64,000 nt of DNA from Dehalococcoidia bacterium (GTDB lineage Bacteria > Chloroflexota > Dehalococcoidia > Tepidiformales > Tepidiformaceae). Position numbers and translations under genes: made by a program. Every line of letters begins with the position of its first letter. Position 1 is the first letter of the stretch. The stretch lies in NCBI GenBank assembly GCA_022827945.1, contig JAJEIT010000006.1, positions 1-64,000 on the forward strand. Direction: 5' to 3'. Of this stretch, positions 17,127 to 26,456 are shown one piece after another. The notes under the pieces were generated by a model. It saw only the letters and a list, made by a program, of their open reading frames with translations, was not told the origin of the DNA and ran no database searches.

Positions 17127-17801
17127 TTGCCCGTAGTAGTTGCCGTTAGCCGAGACCCCCGTATGCGAGAGGCGCTCCATACCTACCTCCGCGAGCGGGG
17201 GTACGAGGTGGCAACCTATCCCAACTACGACGTGTTGATGGCCCAGTTCGACCCCCTGGCGCCGGCCGTGCTGGTGGTTGACGTTCAGGGTGTGCCCCGG
17301 GGCGAGCCGGGCTCCCGGTTCACGCAGTTCAGCCAGTGGCTGGCGCGCACGTACCAGGATCGCGAGACTCCTTCGCTGGTGTACATGCTGCGGAAAGGGT
17401 CGCGGAGGCCGCATTTCCACATTCCCGGCCCCGTGATCAAGAAGCCCTTCCCCCTGGAAAAGCTGGGCGAGACGCTCCGGACCATGCTCGGGGACCCGAC
17501 TCGCACCGCACGGGCGCCCTTCGAGGTTGAGACGGACACCAACACCCTCAAGGGAACCGAGGGGTCCGAGCACCTGACGAACATCGAAGCGAACCTGCTG
17601 GCCTACCTGATGGCGCACGAGGGCGAAATCCTGCATCCCCGCACGCTCCTGGCCGAGGTCTGGCAGTACCACGACGACGCCGGAGCGAACACGCTCGTGC
17701 GCGCGCACGTGAGCAACCTGCGCCGCAAGATGCGGGCGGTGCTCGGCAGCGACGAGCAGCTTGAGACGATCCGTGGCAAGGGCTACCGGTTCGTCGCCTG
17801 A
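17127..17801 (+). CDS. OmpR/PhoB-family response regulator
   Basis: 224 aa. The N-terminal receiver-like domain keeps acidic residues in VSRDP, a possible phospho-acceptor Asp52 in VVDVQG and Lys in VIKKPFP. Its middle is divergent, so phosphorylation is uncertain. The C-terminal winged helix (about 130-224) is clear: LTNIEANLLAYLM, ILHPRTLLAEVWQY, VRAHVSNLRRKM and IRGKGYRFV. TTG 17127 is chosen because the first strand PVVVAV is needed; ATG 17163 would delete it. No histidine kinase is adjacent, so it is an orphan regulator. Confidence 0.85.
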   Translation: MPVVVAVSRDPRMREALHTYLRERGYEVATYPNYDVLMAQFDPLAPAVLVVDVQGVPRGEPGSRFTQFSQWLARTYQDRETPSLVYMLRKGSRRPHFHIPGPVIKKPFPLEKLGETLRTMLGDPTRTARAPFEVETDTNTLKGTEGSEHLTNIEANLLAYLMAHEGEILHPRTLLAEVWQYHDDAGANTLVRAHVSNLRRKMRAVLGSDEQLETIRGKGYRFVA

Positions 17802-17826
17802 CCCGCCTCCCTGAACCCGAACTCCC

Positions 17827-20202
17827 GTGACCCTCCCCCTTCTGGCCGCGGCGTGGCTCCTGGGTTTCGCCGTGGTTGGCGTGTGGGGTGCGCCCCTGTG
17901 GGTGGCGGGGGCGTGGTTCGCGGCTGTCGCGCCGGGGGCCTGGGCGCTGCGCGGGCGGGGAGCGGCCGCACTGCTGGGAGCAACCGCGGTGATGGCGCTC
18001 CTCGGGGCCTGGCGCTTCGAGGCATGGGCGGATGAACTGCTGCCCGACCTCGCCCGCTCGGTCGGCACGGAGGTAACGCTTGAGGGACGCATCGACTCGG
18101 AGCCGGACCCGGGACTGACCACGCATCGCTACCACGTCCGGGCGGAGCGGGTGGAGGACGGCGGGGTCTGGCGCGAGACGGAGGGTCGCGCGCTGGTCAC
18201 GGTGCGCCAGACCGAGCGCCTGGGATACGGGACACCGGTGCGGCTCTCGGGGGCGCTGGAGGCGCCGCCCGAACTCGAGGCGTTCGATTACCGCGCCTTC
18301 CTCGCCCGACGCGACATCGTCGGGACGATGAGCTTCCCGCAGGTGGAGCAGGTGGGGGAGGGACCACGCGGCAGCCCCCGCGCACTGGCCGCGGAGATGC
18401 GGCTGCGGCTCGAACGCTCGATGCAGGCGGCACTGCCCGAGCCGGCGGCCGCGCTCGGATCGGGAATCGTGATGGGCCGCGACGGAACGATGCCGCGGGA
18501 GCTCACAGAGGCATTCCGGGAGACGGGGCTGGCGCACTTCGTCGCGGTCTCGGGCTCGAACATCGCGCTGGTGACGGCGCTCGCGTTCCTGCTGTTCGTA
18601 CCGCTCGTGGGTCGCAACTGGGCCACCCTGCCGGCCGCCGCTTCGCTCGTGCTGTACGTGTTCCTCGCAGGGGCGGAGGAGACAGTCGTGCGGGCGGGAG
18701 TCATGGCGCTCATCGTGCTCGTCGGGTTCTGGCTGGGGCGGCCACGAAGCGGTCTCGCGGCGCTGGCGGCGGCGGCCATCGTGATGACGGCCGCACAGCC
18801 CCGGCTGGCACTGGAGGCGGGGTTCCAGCTGAGCGTAGCCTCGACCGCCGGCCTCATCGTCTTCGGGCCTTGGATCCGCTACGGACTGGCTTGGGCGGCG
18901 GCCAGGGTGGGGGCGGCGGGCGTCGTTCCCAACGTGCTGCTCGATGTGGCGTCGCTGTCGCTGGCCGCCTGGGTCGCCGCGCTTCCGATCATCTGGGTGA
19001 CGTTCGGACAGGTGTCGCTCATCGGGCCGCTGGTGAACATCCCCACCGTGCCCGTGTTCGCACTCGCGTTCTGGCTGAGCGGGGCGGCGGCGATCGCGGG
19101 AGCGGTGTGGGAGCCGGCGGGGTGGGCGGCGGGGCTCGTCGCGTACTACCCGCTGGCATTCATCATCTGGATGGCGGAGGCGGGGGCGAGCGTGCCCCGG
19201 GCGGCGGTCGCGGTGCCCCGCTTCGGGGCGGAAGCGGCGCTCCTCGCGACAGCCGTGCTTGGCGCGCTCGCGTGGCCCGCCTATCGCTACCTCGCGCCCA
19301 GGCTGGCGCCACAGGAGCCGCGAAGGGATGTCGTGCGGACCGTACGCGCGGCTGCCCTGACGAGCGGCGCGGGAGCGCTGGTAGCGGCGGTCGTCGCGGT
19401 CAGCGTCTGGCCTGCGGGTGGGCCCGGGGCATTGCAGGTCACGGTGCTGGACGTGGGGCAGGGGGACGCCATCCTCGTGACGACGCCGAATGGGGAACGG
19501 GTGGTGGTGGACGGCGGTCCGAGCGGCATCATCCTGGCGCGCGAGCTCGGGGACGTGCTGCCGCACTGGCAGCGGGGGATCGCGGCGGTCGTGCTCACGC
19601 ACCCCGACGCGGACCACGTCGGCGGGCTGCCGGCGCTGCTGGAACGCTTCGACGTGCGGCAGGTGTACGACAACGGGGAACCTCGCGACACGGCTGTCTT
19701 CGCGCGCTACGAGGCGGCGGCGGGGACGCGTCAGACGCTGCGTCACGGGGACGTGTTCGAGGTCGACGGGGTGCGTTTCGAGACGCTCTGGCCACCTCCC
19801 GGGCCGCTCGATGGACCGCGGAACATGTGGTCGGTCGTGCTGCGGGTGACCTACGGCGACGCCACCATCCTGCTGACCGGCGACATTGACGAGACAGCCC
19901 AGCGCGCGCTGCTCGCCTCCGGCGATGTCGGCGCGCACGTGCTCAAGGTTCCGCACCACGGGGCCAGCACCAACGCGGACGGGTTCTTCGACGCCACGGG
20001 GGCATGGGTCACGGTCATCTCGGCAGGCAAGGGGAACCGCTTCGGGCACCCCACGGACGAAACGCTCGTGGACCTGGAAGGACGAGCCGTGCTGCGCACC
20101 GACCTCCACGGTCGCGTCACGATCGTGAGCGATGGGGACAGCATCACGGTGCGGGCGGAGCGCTGGGAGGCGAGCTTTGCGCCTGCCGGGGGGGAGGGGT
20201 AG
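17827..20202 (+). CDS. comEC: ComEC/Rec2-family DNA uptake channel with C-terminal metallo-beta-lactamase domain
   Basis: 791 aa, GTG start. N-terminal helices and an OB-like region (DUF4131), then about ten membrane segments of the Competence domain ([30 protein letters not shown]). From about 538 comes an MBL domain: [41 protein letters not shown] and FGHPTDET. In the family this channel passes single-stranded DNA across the inner membrane. comEA and pili genes are not in the window. Confidence 0.94.
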   Translation: MTLPLLAAAWLLGFAVVGVWGAPLWVAGAWFAAVAPGAWALRGRGAAALLGATAVMALLGAWRFEAWADELLPDLARSVGTEVTLEGRIDSEPDPGLTTHRYHVRAERVEDGGVWRETEGRALVTVRQTERLGYGTPVRLSGALEAPPELEAFDYRAFLARRDIVGTMSFPQVEQVGEGPRGSPRALAAEMRLRLERSMQAALPEPAAALGSGIVMGRDGTMPRELTEAFRETGLAHFVAVSGSNIALVTALAFLLFVPLVGRNWATLPAAASLVLYVFLAGAEETVVRAGVMALIVLVGFWLGRPRSGLAALAAAAIVMTAAQPRLALEAGFQLSVASTAGLIVFGPWIRYGLAWAAARVGAAGVVPNVLLDVASLSLAAWVAALPIIWVTFGQVSLIGPLVNIPTVPVFALAFWLSGAAAIAGAVWEPAGWAAGLVAYYPLAFIIWMAEAGASVPRAAVAVPRFGAEAALLATAVLGALAWPAYRYLAPRLAPQEPRRDVVRTVRAAALTSGAGALVAAVVAVSVWPAGGPGALQVTVLDVGQGDAILVTTPNGERVVVDGGPSGIILARELGDVLPHWQRGIAAVVLTHPDADHVGGLPALLERFDVRQVYDNGEPRDTAVFARYEAAAGTRQTLRHGDVFEVDGVRFETLWPPPGPLDGPRNMWSVVLRVTYGDATILLTGDIDETAQRALLASGDVGAHVLKVPHHGASTNADGFFDATGAWVTVISAGKGNRFGHPTDETLVDLEGRAVLRTDLHGRVTIVSDGDSITVRAERWEASFAPAGGEG

Positions 20203-20215
20203 CGTAGCTGACCCC

Positions 20216-20947
20216 ATGCCAGCACGAGTCGACGGCCGCCAGGCCCACGAACTGCGCCCGATCACGATCGAGACGGGCTACCAGGAGTTCGCCGAGGGGA
20301 GCTGCCTCATCGGCTTCGGCAAGACGCGCGTGCTCTGCGCGGCGAGCGTCGCCGAGCGGCAGCCGGGCTGGCTGCGGAACACGCAGAGCGGCTGGGTCAC
20401 GGCCGAATACTCGATGCTGCCCCGGTCGACCTCGACGCGGACGCAGCGGGAGGTCGAGCGGGGCCGTCCGGGCGGGCGCACGCAGGAGATTCAGCGGCTC
20501 ATCGGCCGCTCCCTGCGCGCCGCCGTCGACCTCGACCTGCTGGGGCCTCGCACCATCACCGTGGACTGCGACGTGCTGCAGGCGGACGGAGGCACCCGGA
20601 CCGCGTCGGTCACGGGCGGTTTCGTCGCGCTGCGGCTGGCGGCGGAGAAGCTGGCCCTGGCCAACCTCATCCCCCCGGAAACGATCACGACCCAGGTGGC
20701 GGCCGTTTCGGCGGGGATCGTCGCCGGCACGCCGGTGCTCGACCTCTGCTACGAGGAGGACTCGTCCGCGGAGGTGGACTTCAACGTGGTGATGACGGGT
20801 GAGGACGCGTTCGTCGAGGTGCAGGGGACGGCCGAAGGGAAGCCGTTCGACGGGGCGTCGCTGGACGCGCTCGTGGAGCTGGCGCGGGGCGGCATCACGG
20901 AGCTGTTCGAGCGGCAGCGCGAGGCGCTGCGGGCAGCTCAGACGTAG
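20216..20947 (+). CDS. rph: Ribonuclease PH
   Basis: 243 aa phosphorolytic 3'-5' exoribonuclease trimming tRNA 3' ends. Begins [19 protein letters not shown], with [61 protein letters not shown] and [20 protein letters not shown] 20216 gives the normal family length. The frame opens earlier but has no homology there. Its end overlaps the convergent HIT gene by 10 nt. Confidence 0.97.
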   Translation: MPARVDGRQAHELRPITIETGYQEFAEGSCLIGFGKTRVLCAASVAERQPGWLRNTQSGWVTAEYSMLPRSTSTRTQREVERGRPGGRTQEIQRLIGRSLRAAVDLDLLGPRTITVDCDVLQADGGTRTASVTGGFVALRLAAEKLALANLIPPETITTQVAAVSAGIVAGTPVLDLCYEEDSSAEVDFNVVMTGEDAFVEVQGTAEGKPFDGASLDALVELARGGITELFERQREALRAAQT

Positions 20948-21270
20948 GGCCCGAGGTGCGTGCCGCCGACGATATGAAGATGCCCGTGCTCCTGGCTCTG
21001 CATCGCCTCGAAGCCGAAGTTGGAGAGCAGGCGGAACCCGTCGGGGCAGGCCTCGGCGCCGATCTTGTGAGCGATGCGGCCCACGGCCTCGATGCCGTCC
21101 TCCCAGAGTTCGGCCTGGGTGCGGTGCTCCTTCGTCATCGCAAGCAGCATGACGGGAACCCAGCGGAGCACGTTCTGGATGACGATGACCTCGTCGTCCT
21201 CGTAGATGACGTTCGCGGGCTCGGTTCCGGCGACGATGTTGCAGAAGACGCAGTACGGGGCACGCTTCAT
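20938..21270 (-). CDS. HIT-family (histidine triad) nucleotide hydrolase/transferase
   Basis: 110 aa. HGHLHIVGG is the histidine triad (HxHxH). Cys pair CVFC near the N-terminus and [19 protein letters not shown] fit the Hint branch, which hydrolyses AMP-amine phosphoramidates. The usual P-K-x-H loop is replaced by AMTKEHR. Minus-strand TAGAAT (21288-21283) lies 12 nt before the ATG. Confidence 0.9.
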   Translation of the reverse strand: MKRAPYCVFCNIVAGTEPANVIYEDDEVIVIQNVLRWVPVMLLAMTKEHRTQAELWEDGIEAVGRIAHKIGAEACPDGFRLLSNFGFEAMQSQEHGHLHIVGGTHLGPYV

Positions 21271-21335
21271 GGCGGGAGTCCGATTCTACAGGGCAGGGGC
21301 CTGACCACGATGGCAGCGCCCGCGGAGGTTGGACG

Positions 21336-22601
21336 ATGCCGAGGCTGATGCCCATCCGGGGGCTGCGCTACACGGCCAAGGCAGGGCCGCTCGACCAGCT
21401 GCTGGCCCCGCCGTTCGATGTGATCGGCGCGCGCGAACGCGAACGGCTGGCGAAGCTGTCGCCGCACAACGCCGTGCGGCTGGAGGCTGCGGGCAGCGGG
21501 TACGCAGCGATTGCGGCAGAACTGGAGGGGTGGATCGCGGACGGCATCGTCGAGCGGGATGTGGAGCCGATGCTGTACGTCTACGAGCAGGTCTTCGTGG
21601 AGGCGAGCGTCGAGCGCAGGCGACGGGCGCTCATCTGCGGGGTGGAGTCGCAGCCGTGGGAAGCGGGAGCGGTGCTGCCGCACGAGTTCACCATGTCGGC
21701 GCCGAAGGAGGATCGCCTGCGGCTGCTGCAGGCCACCGCCACGCAGTTCAGCCCTATCTTCATGCTGGCCCGGGACCGTTCAGGACAGCTGGCAGAGCTG
21801 TTGGCGAGCACGGCGGGGAATTTCGAGCCGGATGCTTCCGGCGAGACCGCCGACGGCGTCACGCACCGCCTCTGGGTGCTGCCCGCGGACCGCGAGCGGC
21901 TGCGGCAGCTCGCGCCGCTGCTCTCGGAGGCGTTCTACATCGCCGACGGGCACCACCGTTACGAGACGTCGTTCGCGTATCGCACCTGGCTCGCGGAGCG
22001 CGACGGGACGCTCGCCGGCGACCATCCCGCGCGGTTCGCGATGGCAGGCGTCGTACCGGTCGAGGACGAAGGGCTGGTCGTGCGACCGCTGCATCGCTTC
22101 GTGCCGCGGGAAGCGCCCCCCGACTGGCGCGAACGACTGGCGCCGTTGTTCGACATCGAAGAGGCCGGGGCGGGCATCGAGCCCGAGGCGCTCGAGGCGC
22201 TCCGGGCCGGCTCGCCGGGTGCGATCGTGGCAGTCAACCTGGCGCCGGGCAGCGTCCACCTGCTGCGGCCGAAGAGCGCGGACGCCGTCGCGAGCCTCGC
22301 GCCGGCGGGTGCGAGCGCGCGCTGGGTCTCGGCGGCGCCGATCCTGCTGCGGCTCGGGGTGCTGGACCCGTTGTGGGCCATCAGCGACGACGACCTGCGG
22401 GCAGGAGCCGTGACGTTCACGCACGAGGTGCATGAGGTGGTCGAGGCGCTCCGGGGCGGGGGAACCGGTTTCCTGCTCCAGCACGTGCCCGCGAGCGAGG
22501 TCATCGGGCTCGCCGACGGGGGTGAGCGGCTGCCGCAGAAGTCGACCTTCTACTATCCGAAGCTGGGGACAGGGCTCGTCTTCGGGCCGCTCTCGCCCTA
22601 G
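21336..22601 (+). CDS. DUF1015 family protein
   Basis: 421 aa soluble protein. DUF1015 signatures: LAPPFDVI near the start, ADGHHRYETSFAYR in the middle and QKSTFYYPKLGTGLVF at the end. The biochemical role of the family is unknown. ATG 21336 has GGAGG at 21323-21327 upstream. The TAG shares the CTAG palindrome (22598-22601) with the convergent acetyltransferase gene. No substrate can be inferred from neighbours. Confidence 0.9.
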   Translation: MPRLMPIRGLRYTAKAGPLDQLLAPPFDVIGARERERLAKLSPHNAVRLEAAGSGYAAIAAELEGWIADGIVERDVEPMLYVYEQVFVEASVERRRRALICGVESQPWEAGAVLPHEFTMSAPKEDRLRLLQATATQFSPIFMLARDRSGQLAELLASTAGNFEPDASGETADGVTHRLWVLPADRERLRQLAPLLSEAFYIADGHHRYETSFAYRTWLAERDGTLAGDHPARFAMAGVVPVEDEGLVVRPLHRFVPREAPPDWRERLAPLFDIEEAGAGIEPEALEALRAGSPGAIVAVNLAPGSVHLLRPKSADAVASLAPAGASARWVSAAPILLRLGVLDPLWAISDDDLRAGAVTFTHEVHEVVEALRGGGTGFLLQHVPASEVIGLADGGERLPQKSTFYYPKLGTGLVFGPLSP

Positions 22602-23154
22602 GCCTGCCCGACTCGTTTCGCCATGAGAATGTCCGGCTTCCCCGGGCCGTTCGCGTCCGGGATCACGCCGACCACGGAGAAGCCGCAGGCGCGGTAGAAG
22701 GCGTACGGGTGCCGGCCCGTGTTCTCGATGTTCGCGAGGTGTTCGAGGGGGTCCGGGTAAAGATCGGTGTCGCTCAGAGAAGTGCGCCCGTCCTCGTCGT
22801 CGGCGCCCAGGTAGAGGGTGGTCGCGCCCCGCGCCGCCACCTGCCGTTCGAGGTCGGCCACAAGCGCGTGGCCGATGCCCTCGCCCTGGCGGGCGGGATC
22901 GAGGGCGAGAGGATGGAGCTCCCAGGCATGGCCGTCGTACTCGCGGATGCCGCCGACCCACCCCCCACGAGGCCACCTTCGCGGGCGACGCGGCTGACAC
23001 GATCCTCGCCGAAGGAATCGCGCACCTCGGCCTCCGCGCTTGCGAGGTCGGGCCAGGCGGGAGAGTGGTCCCGGAACGCCTCGACGACGATGCGCGCGAC
23101 CTGCGCGATGGCGGGCTTGTCTGTCGGGTCGAGGTCGGTGATTTCGAGGGCCAC
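22598..23154 (-). pseudogene. GNAT acetyltransferase (AAC(6')-like) with a 1-nt frameshift
   Basis: Two frames together make one GNAT protein of about 185 aa. The first runs from ATG 23154 (MALEITDLDPTDKPAIAQV) to about 22963. It should continue as WVGGIREYDGHAWELHPLAL, then the acetyl-CoA motif RQGEGIGHALV and FYRACGFSVVGVIPDANG, which lie in another frame down to 22598. The break falls in the run of six C at 22961-22966 (plus strand); one extra base there would restore the full reading frame. Both halves are otherwise intact with family motifs, so the cause may be a sequencing error, a recent mutation or slippage. Downstream of serA on the same strand. Confidence 0.8.
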
Positions 23155-23168
23155 TGGTAGCCGGTCCG

Positions 23169-24767
23169 CTAGAGGCGGACGAGGCGGGCGCTGGCGATGC
23201 CTTCGACCGCCTCGATCATGTCGAGGGCGTCGGCGTCAGGTTCGTCGTCAACCATGAGGACCATGAGGGCCCGTCCGCGGGGGCTGCTGCGGCCGACGCG
23301 CATGGCGCTGATGTTGATGTCCTGCGCCCCGAGCAGCGTCCCGAGGCTGCCGATCATGCCGGGCCGGTCCTCGTTCTCGCAGACGAGCAGGAAGCCGTTG
23401 GGGTCGGGGACGATGTCGATGTCAAGGTCGTTGATGCGGACGAGCGTGGGGCGCGAGTGGCTGGCGGTGCCGCTGACCGTGACCTGCGCCTCGCTGCTGC
23501 CGACCCGCAGCTCGATCAGGTTGTGGAACTCCTCGTGCGAGGCGCGGAGGCGCTCGTCGATGGTCCAGCCTCGGGCCTCGGCGATGCTCGTGGCGTTCAC
23601 GAGGTTCACGTTCTGCTCGCTGATGGGGCGCAGCAGGCCACGGATGGCGAACGCCTTGAGCGGGGTAACGTCGTGCTCGGCAATCTCGCCGAAGAAGGAG
23701 AGGTCGATTGTCGTGAGCTGGCCGCTGAGGAGCTGCGTCGCGACCGTGCCCAGCATCTCCGCGACGGCAATGTAGGGCCCGACGACCTCGAGGGTCTCGG
23801 GCGGCACGAGGGGGGCGTTGACGGGGTAGCGGGGCGGGCGTCCCGCGAGCACGTCGAGCACCTGCTCGGCGATGTCGATGGCGATCCGCTCCTGCGCCTC
23901 GACGGTCGAGCCGGCGAGGTGGGGAGTGACGATGATGCGCTCCTCCTCGAAGAGGGGGTGCTCGCCGGGGGGCTCCGAGGTGAACACGTCGAGGGCGGCG
24001 CCGGCGACCTTCCCCGAGCGCACGGCCTCGAGCAGGTCGTTCTCGTCGATGATGCCGCCGCGAGCCGCGTTCACCAGGCGCACGCCGTCCTTCATGGCAG
24101 CGAACTGCTCCCGCGCGATCATGCCGCGGGTGGAGGCCGTCAGCGGCGTGTGCACGCTGATGAAGTCGCTCTCGGCGTAGAGACGCCCAAGCTCGACCGG
24201 CTCGGCGCCCAGGCCACGCACGCGCTCGACGGGGACGAACGGGTCGTGGGCGACGACGTTCATCTCGAAGGCGAGGGCGCGGCGGGCCATCTCCGAGCCG
24301 ATCGGACCGAAGCCGACAAGCCCGAGGGTGCGTCCGCGAAGCTCGGCGCCCATGAAGTCGCGCCGGCGCCACTCGCCGCCGCGAAGGGAGCGGTCGGCCC
24401 GGGGGATATGGCGGGCGAGAGCGACGAGGAGGGCGAAGGCGTGCTCGGCGGCGGCGATCGTGTTGCCGCGGGGCGCGTTCACGACGACGATGCCGCGCTC
24501 GGTGGCGGCCTCGAGGTCGACGTTGTCCACGCCAGTGCCGGCACGGGCCACGATCTGGAGGCGACCGGCGTTGGAGAGGGCGTCGGCCGTGACCTTGGCC
24601 TCACTGCGCACGACCAGGGCTTCGTAGCCGGCAAGGGCCTCACGCAACTCGCCCGATGAGAGGCCGGTGCGGACATCAACCTCGGCCTCTTGCTCGAGCA
24701 AAGCGATGCCTTCATCCGCGATGGGGTCGGCGATGAGGACTCGGGGGCGGGGGCCGGGTTCGGTCAC
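23169..24767 (-). CDS. serA: D-3-phosphoglycerate dehydrogenase (long form with ASB and ACT domains)
   Basis: 532 aa; oxidises 3-phosphoglycerate, the first step of serine synthesis. Substrate domain start VLIADPIADEGIALL; Rossmann VGFGPIG (151-157); NAARGGIIDE; TPHLAGST with the catalytic His. Residues about 325-450 form the allosteric substrate-binding domain and about 455-532 an ACT domain (FLLVCENEDRPGMIGSLGTLL), usually the serine-sensing site. GTG 24767 overlaps the stop of a 12-codon upstream ORF. The class V aminotransferase lies upstream on the same strand, separated by the phd gene. Confidence 0.96.
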   Translation of the reverse strand: MTEPGPRPRVLIADPIADEGIALLEQEAEVDVRTGLSSGELREALAGYEALVVRSEAKVTADALSNAGRLQIVARAGTGVDNVDLEAATERGIVVVNAPRGNTIAAAEHAFALLVALARHIPRADRSLRGGEWRRRDFMGAELRGRTLGLVGFGPIGSEMARRALAFEMNVVAHDPFVPVERVRGLGAEPVELGRLYAESDFISVHTPLTASTRGMIAREQFAAMKDGVRLVNAARGGIIDENDLLEAVRSGKVAGAALDVFTSEPPGEHPLFEEERIIVTPHLAGSTVEAQERIAIDIAEQVLDVLAGRPPRYPVNAPLVPPETLEVVGPYIAVAEMLGTVATQLLSGQLTTIDLSFFGEIAEHDVTPLKAFAIRGLLRPISEQNVNLVNATSIAEARGWTIDERLRASHEEFHNLIELRVGSSEAQVTVSGTASHSRPTLVRINDLDIDIVPDPNGFLLVCENEDRPGMIGSLGTLLGAQDINISAMRVGRSSPRGRALMVLMVDDEPDADALDMIEAVEGIASARLVRL

Positions 24768-24802
24768 GGGGCGGGCTCGTGGATGGGGAGGGGTGGGGCC
24801 AT
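24764..24802 (-). CDS. Putative leaderless 12-codon upstream ORF coupled to serA
   Basis: ATG at 24802 opens a short frame encoding MAPPLPIHEPAP and stops at TGA 24766-24764, which overlaps the serA start as GTGA. A -10 box ends 6 nt before this ATG. serA itself lacks a ribosome binding site, so ribosomes may load on the leaderless ATG and reinitiate at serA. Proposed from layout only. Confidence 0.4.
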   Translation of the reverse strand: MAPPLPIHEPAP

Positions 24803-24808
24803 GGGCTC

Positions 24809-24814
24809 AGCATA
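24809..24814 (-). promoter_or_regulatory. -10 element upstream of serA
   Basis: Minus-strand TATGCT, followed by GAGCCC and ATG (24802). This is the same 6-nt spacing seen at pyrD and selA. No clear -35 box. Confidence 0.45.
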
Positions 24815-24872
24815 GCGCCGCCGGAGGTTACGGCCTCTGGGAAAAGAGCCGGGCGTTCAGGGCGATAGCCGT

Positions 24873-25181
24873 TCACTCATCTTCCCGGTCGATGAAGGGA
24901 ATCTCCCTTGAGGAGTCGCGGCGGTCGGGTAATTCAAGGTCAACCCCGCGAGGCATGTTCTCGACGAGCCACTTGCCCATCGGCATTTCTTCGGGGACGC
25001 GCCTGCGCCACTCAAGGTCATTCGTCCGGACCTGCCACTCTCGTTCGGGGACGACGACGAAGGGCTTGCGGAGGCCGATTCGCTGCGGGCCCTCCTCCTC
25101 GGCGAGGCGGAGGATCTCGGAGAGGCGGGCCTTTGCCTCGGCAATCGTCCAGGTGCGGGGCGTTTCGGGCTGGGTCGTCAT
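24873..25181 (-). CDS. Phd/YefM-type antitoxin-like protein without an adjacent toxin
   Basis: 102 aa. The N-terminal region WTIAEAKARLSEILRLAEEEGPQ followed by IGLRKPFVVVPEREW matches the Phd/YefM DNA-binding fold. The C-terminal part is longer than usual, with a GKWLVENMPRGVDLELP segment; in this family that end wraps the toxin. The ribosome site GAGGAGG stands 5 nt before the ATG. No Doc, RelE or PIN gene lies on either side: serA is downstream and the aminotransferase upstream. An operator-like palindrome sits in its upstream region. Confidence 0.75.
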   Translation of the reverse strand: MTTQPETPRTWTIAEAKARLSEILRLAEEEGPQRIGLRKPFVVVPEREWQVRTNDLEWRRRVPEEMPMGKWLVENMPRGVDLELPDRRDSSREIPFIDREDE

Positions 25182-25196
25182 GGCGCCTCCTCGATA

Positions 25197-25223
25197 TGGA
25201 CTAGTCTAGACTAGACTAGTCCA
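25197..25223. promoter_or_regulatory. 27-bp perfect palindrome, likely operator of the Phd-type gene
   Basis: Arms of 13 bp (25197-25209 and 25211-25223) around a single central A at 25210. It contains repeated CTAG steps (ACTAGTCTAG / CTAGACTAGT). It lies 16-42 bp upstream of the antitoxin ATG, where an autorepressing Phd protein would bind. Confidence 0.7.
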
Positions 25224-25270
25224 CTTTTCTTGTTCGCAGCCCTTCGTCCCCCTGCAGAAGAGTGGAAGGC

Positions 25271-26365
25271 CTAGGCCGTGGCGCCGGCGGGGGTTTCGGC
25301 GAGGAGGCGCTCGAGCACGTCGAGGGCGGCGGCGATGTCGTCCTGGCTGAAGTGCCCCATGTGGCCCACGCGGAAGATCTTGCCCCGGAGGCTCTGCTGG
25401 CCGCCGCCAAACACGACGCCGAACTCCTCGCGGGCGCGTTTCGCGATCCCGGGGCCGTCGACATCGTCGGGCCAGTGCACGGCGGTGACGGTGTCGGAGG
25501 CGAAACGCTCGTCCTGCGCGAACAGCTCGAGGCCCATCGCGCGGACACGGTCGCGGGTGTACTGGGCGACGGCATGGTGGCGGCTGTAGATACCCTCCAG
25601 GCCCTCGGCGCGGAGGGAGTCGAAGGCCTTGTCGAGCCCGTAGAAGATCGACAGTGCCGGGGTCCACGGTGTCTGCGCGTTCTCCAGTGAGGTGCGGTAG
25701 CGGCGCAGGTCGAAGTAGAACCGCGGCATGGTCGCGGTTTCGGAGGCTTCCCAGGCGCGCTCGCTGAGCCAGAGGAATGCCAGCCCAGGGGGCACCATCC
25801 AGCCCTTCTGCGAGCCGCTCACGAGGACGTCGACGCCCCAGCGCTCAGCCGGGCAGGGGATGGACGAGACGCTGCTGACACCGTCGACGATGAGCAGCGG
25901 CCCGCGCTCGCGGACGGCGGCGCCGATGGCCTCGAGCGGGTTCGTGATGCCGGTCGAGGTCTCGTTGTGGGTGACGAGGACCGCCTTGATCGAAGGGTCC
26001 GCGTCGAGACGGCGAGCAATCTCGTCGGCGTCGGCGGCGCCGCCCCACTCGACCTCGTAGCGCACCACCTCGGCGCCGTAAGTCTCGGCGATCGAAGCGA
26101 GACGGTTGCCAAAGACGCCGATGGAGACCGCGAGGACGCGGTCGCCGGGGCTAAGCGTGTTGATGACGGCGGCTTCGAGCCCGCCGGTTCCGGAAGCCGT
26201 GATCGTGAGCACGTCCGTGGAGACGCCGAATACCCAGTTCAGACCCTCGGTGACGCGCTTGATGATGTCCGCGAACTCCGGTCCGCGGTGATTCATCATG
26301 GGCCCGCCAACGGCTTCGAGGACATCGTCGGGGCACGGGGTCGGTCCAGGGATTCGGAGGTTCAC
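25271..26365 (-). CDS. Class V aminotransferase (alanine-glyoxylate / serine-pyruvate type)
   Basis: 364 aa PLP enzyme. NLRIPGPTPCP start, NHRGPEF, TASGTGGLEAAV, THNETSTGITNP, LIVDGVSSVSSIP with the PLP-binding Asp, and SGSQKGWMVPPG with the Schiff-base Lys. It may supply or consume serine/glyoxylate, and lies upstream of serA on the same strand with phd in between. GTG 26365 is preferred since it precedes the conserved NLRIPGPTP and has GGAAGA upstream; TTG 26377 is possible. Exact substrate cannot be read from sequence; a phosphoserine role is less likely. Confidence 0.88.
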   Translation of the reverse strand: MNLRIPGPTPCPDDVLEAVGGPMMNHRGPEFADIIKRVTEGLNWVFGVSTDVLTITASGTGGLEAAVINTLSPGDRVLAVSIGVFGNRLASIAETYGAEVVRYEVEWGGAADADEIARRLDADPSIKAVLVTHNETSTGITNPLEAIGAAVRERGPLLIVDGVSSVSSIPCPAERWGVDVLVSGSQKGWMVPPGLAFLWLSERAWEASETATMPRFYFDLRRYRTSLENAQTPWTPALSIFYGLDKAFDSLRAEGLEGIYSRHHAVAQYTRDRVRAMGLELFAQDERFASDTVTAVHWPDDVDGPGIAKRAREEFGVVFGGGQQSLRGKIFRVGHMGHFSQDDIAAALDVLERLLAETPAGATA

Positions 26366-26444
26366 GGCTCTTCCCAATGAGGTTTCTTCCCGAAGATTCT
26401 GGCCTAGCGCGCTGCTACAAACACGATCGGGGGCCGGTCCGCGT

Positions 26445-26450
26445 TAAGAT
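26445..26450 (+). promoter_or_regulatory. -10 element of selA, predicted leaderless
   Basis: TAAGAT ends 6 nt before the selA ATG at 26457. No ribosome binding site is present. The 26378-26456 gap also must hold the divergent aminotransferase promoter, which I could not place. Confidence 0.45.
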
Positions 26451-26456
26451 CACGAC

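Noticed and set aside
17548-20265. 905-codon open frame on the minus strand opposite comEC
   Set aside because: Arg/His/Pro-rich low-complexity product typical of antisense frames in GC-rich DNA; comEC is certain on the other strand.
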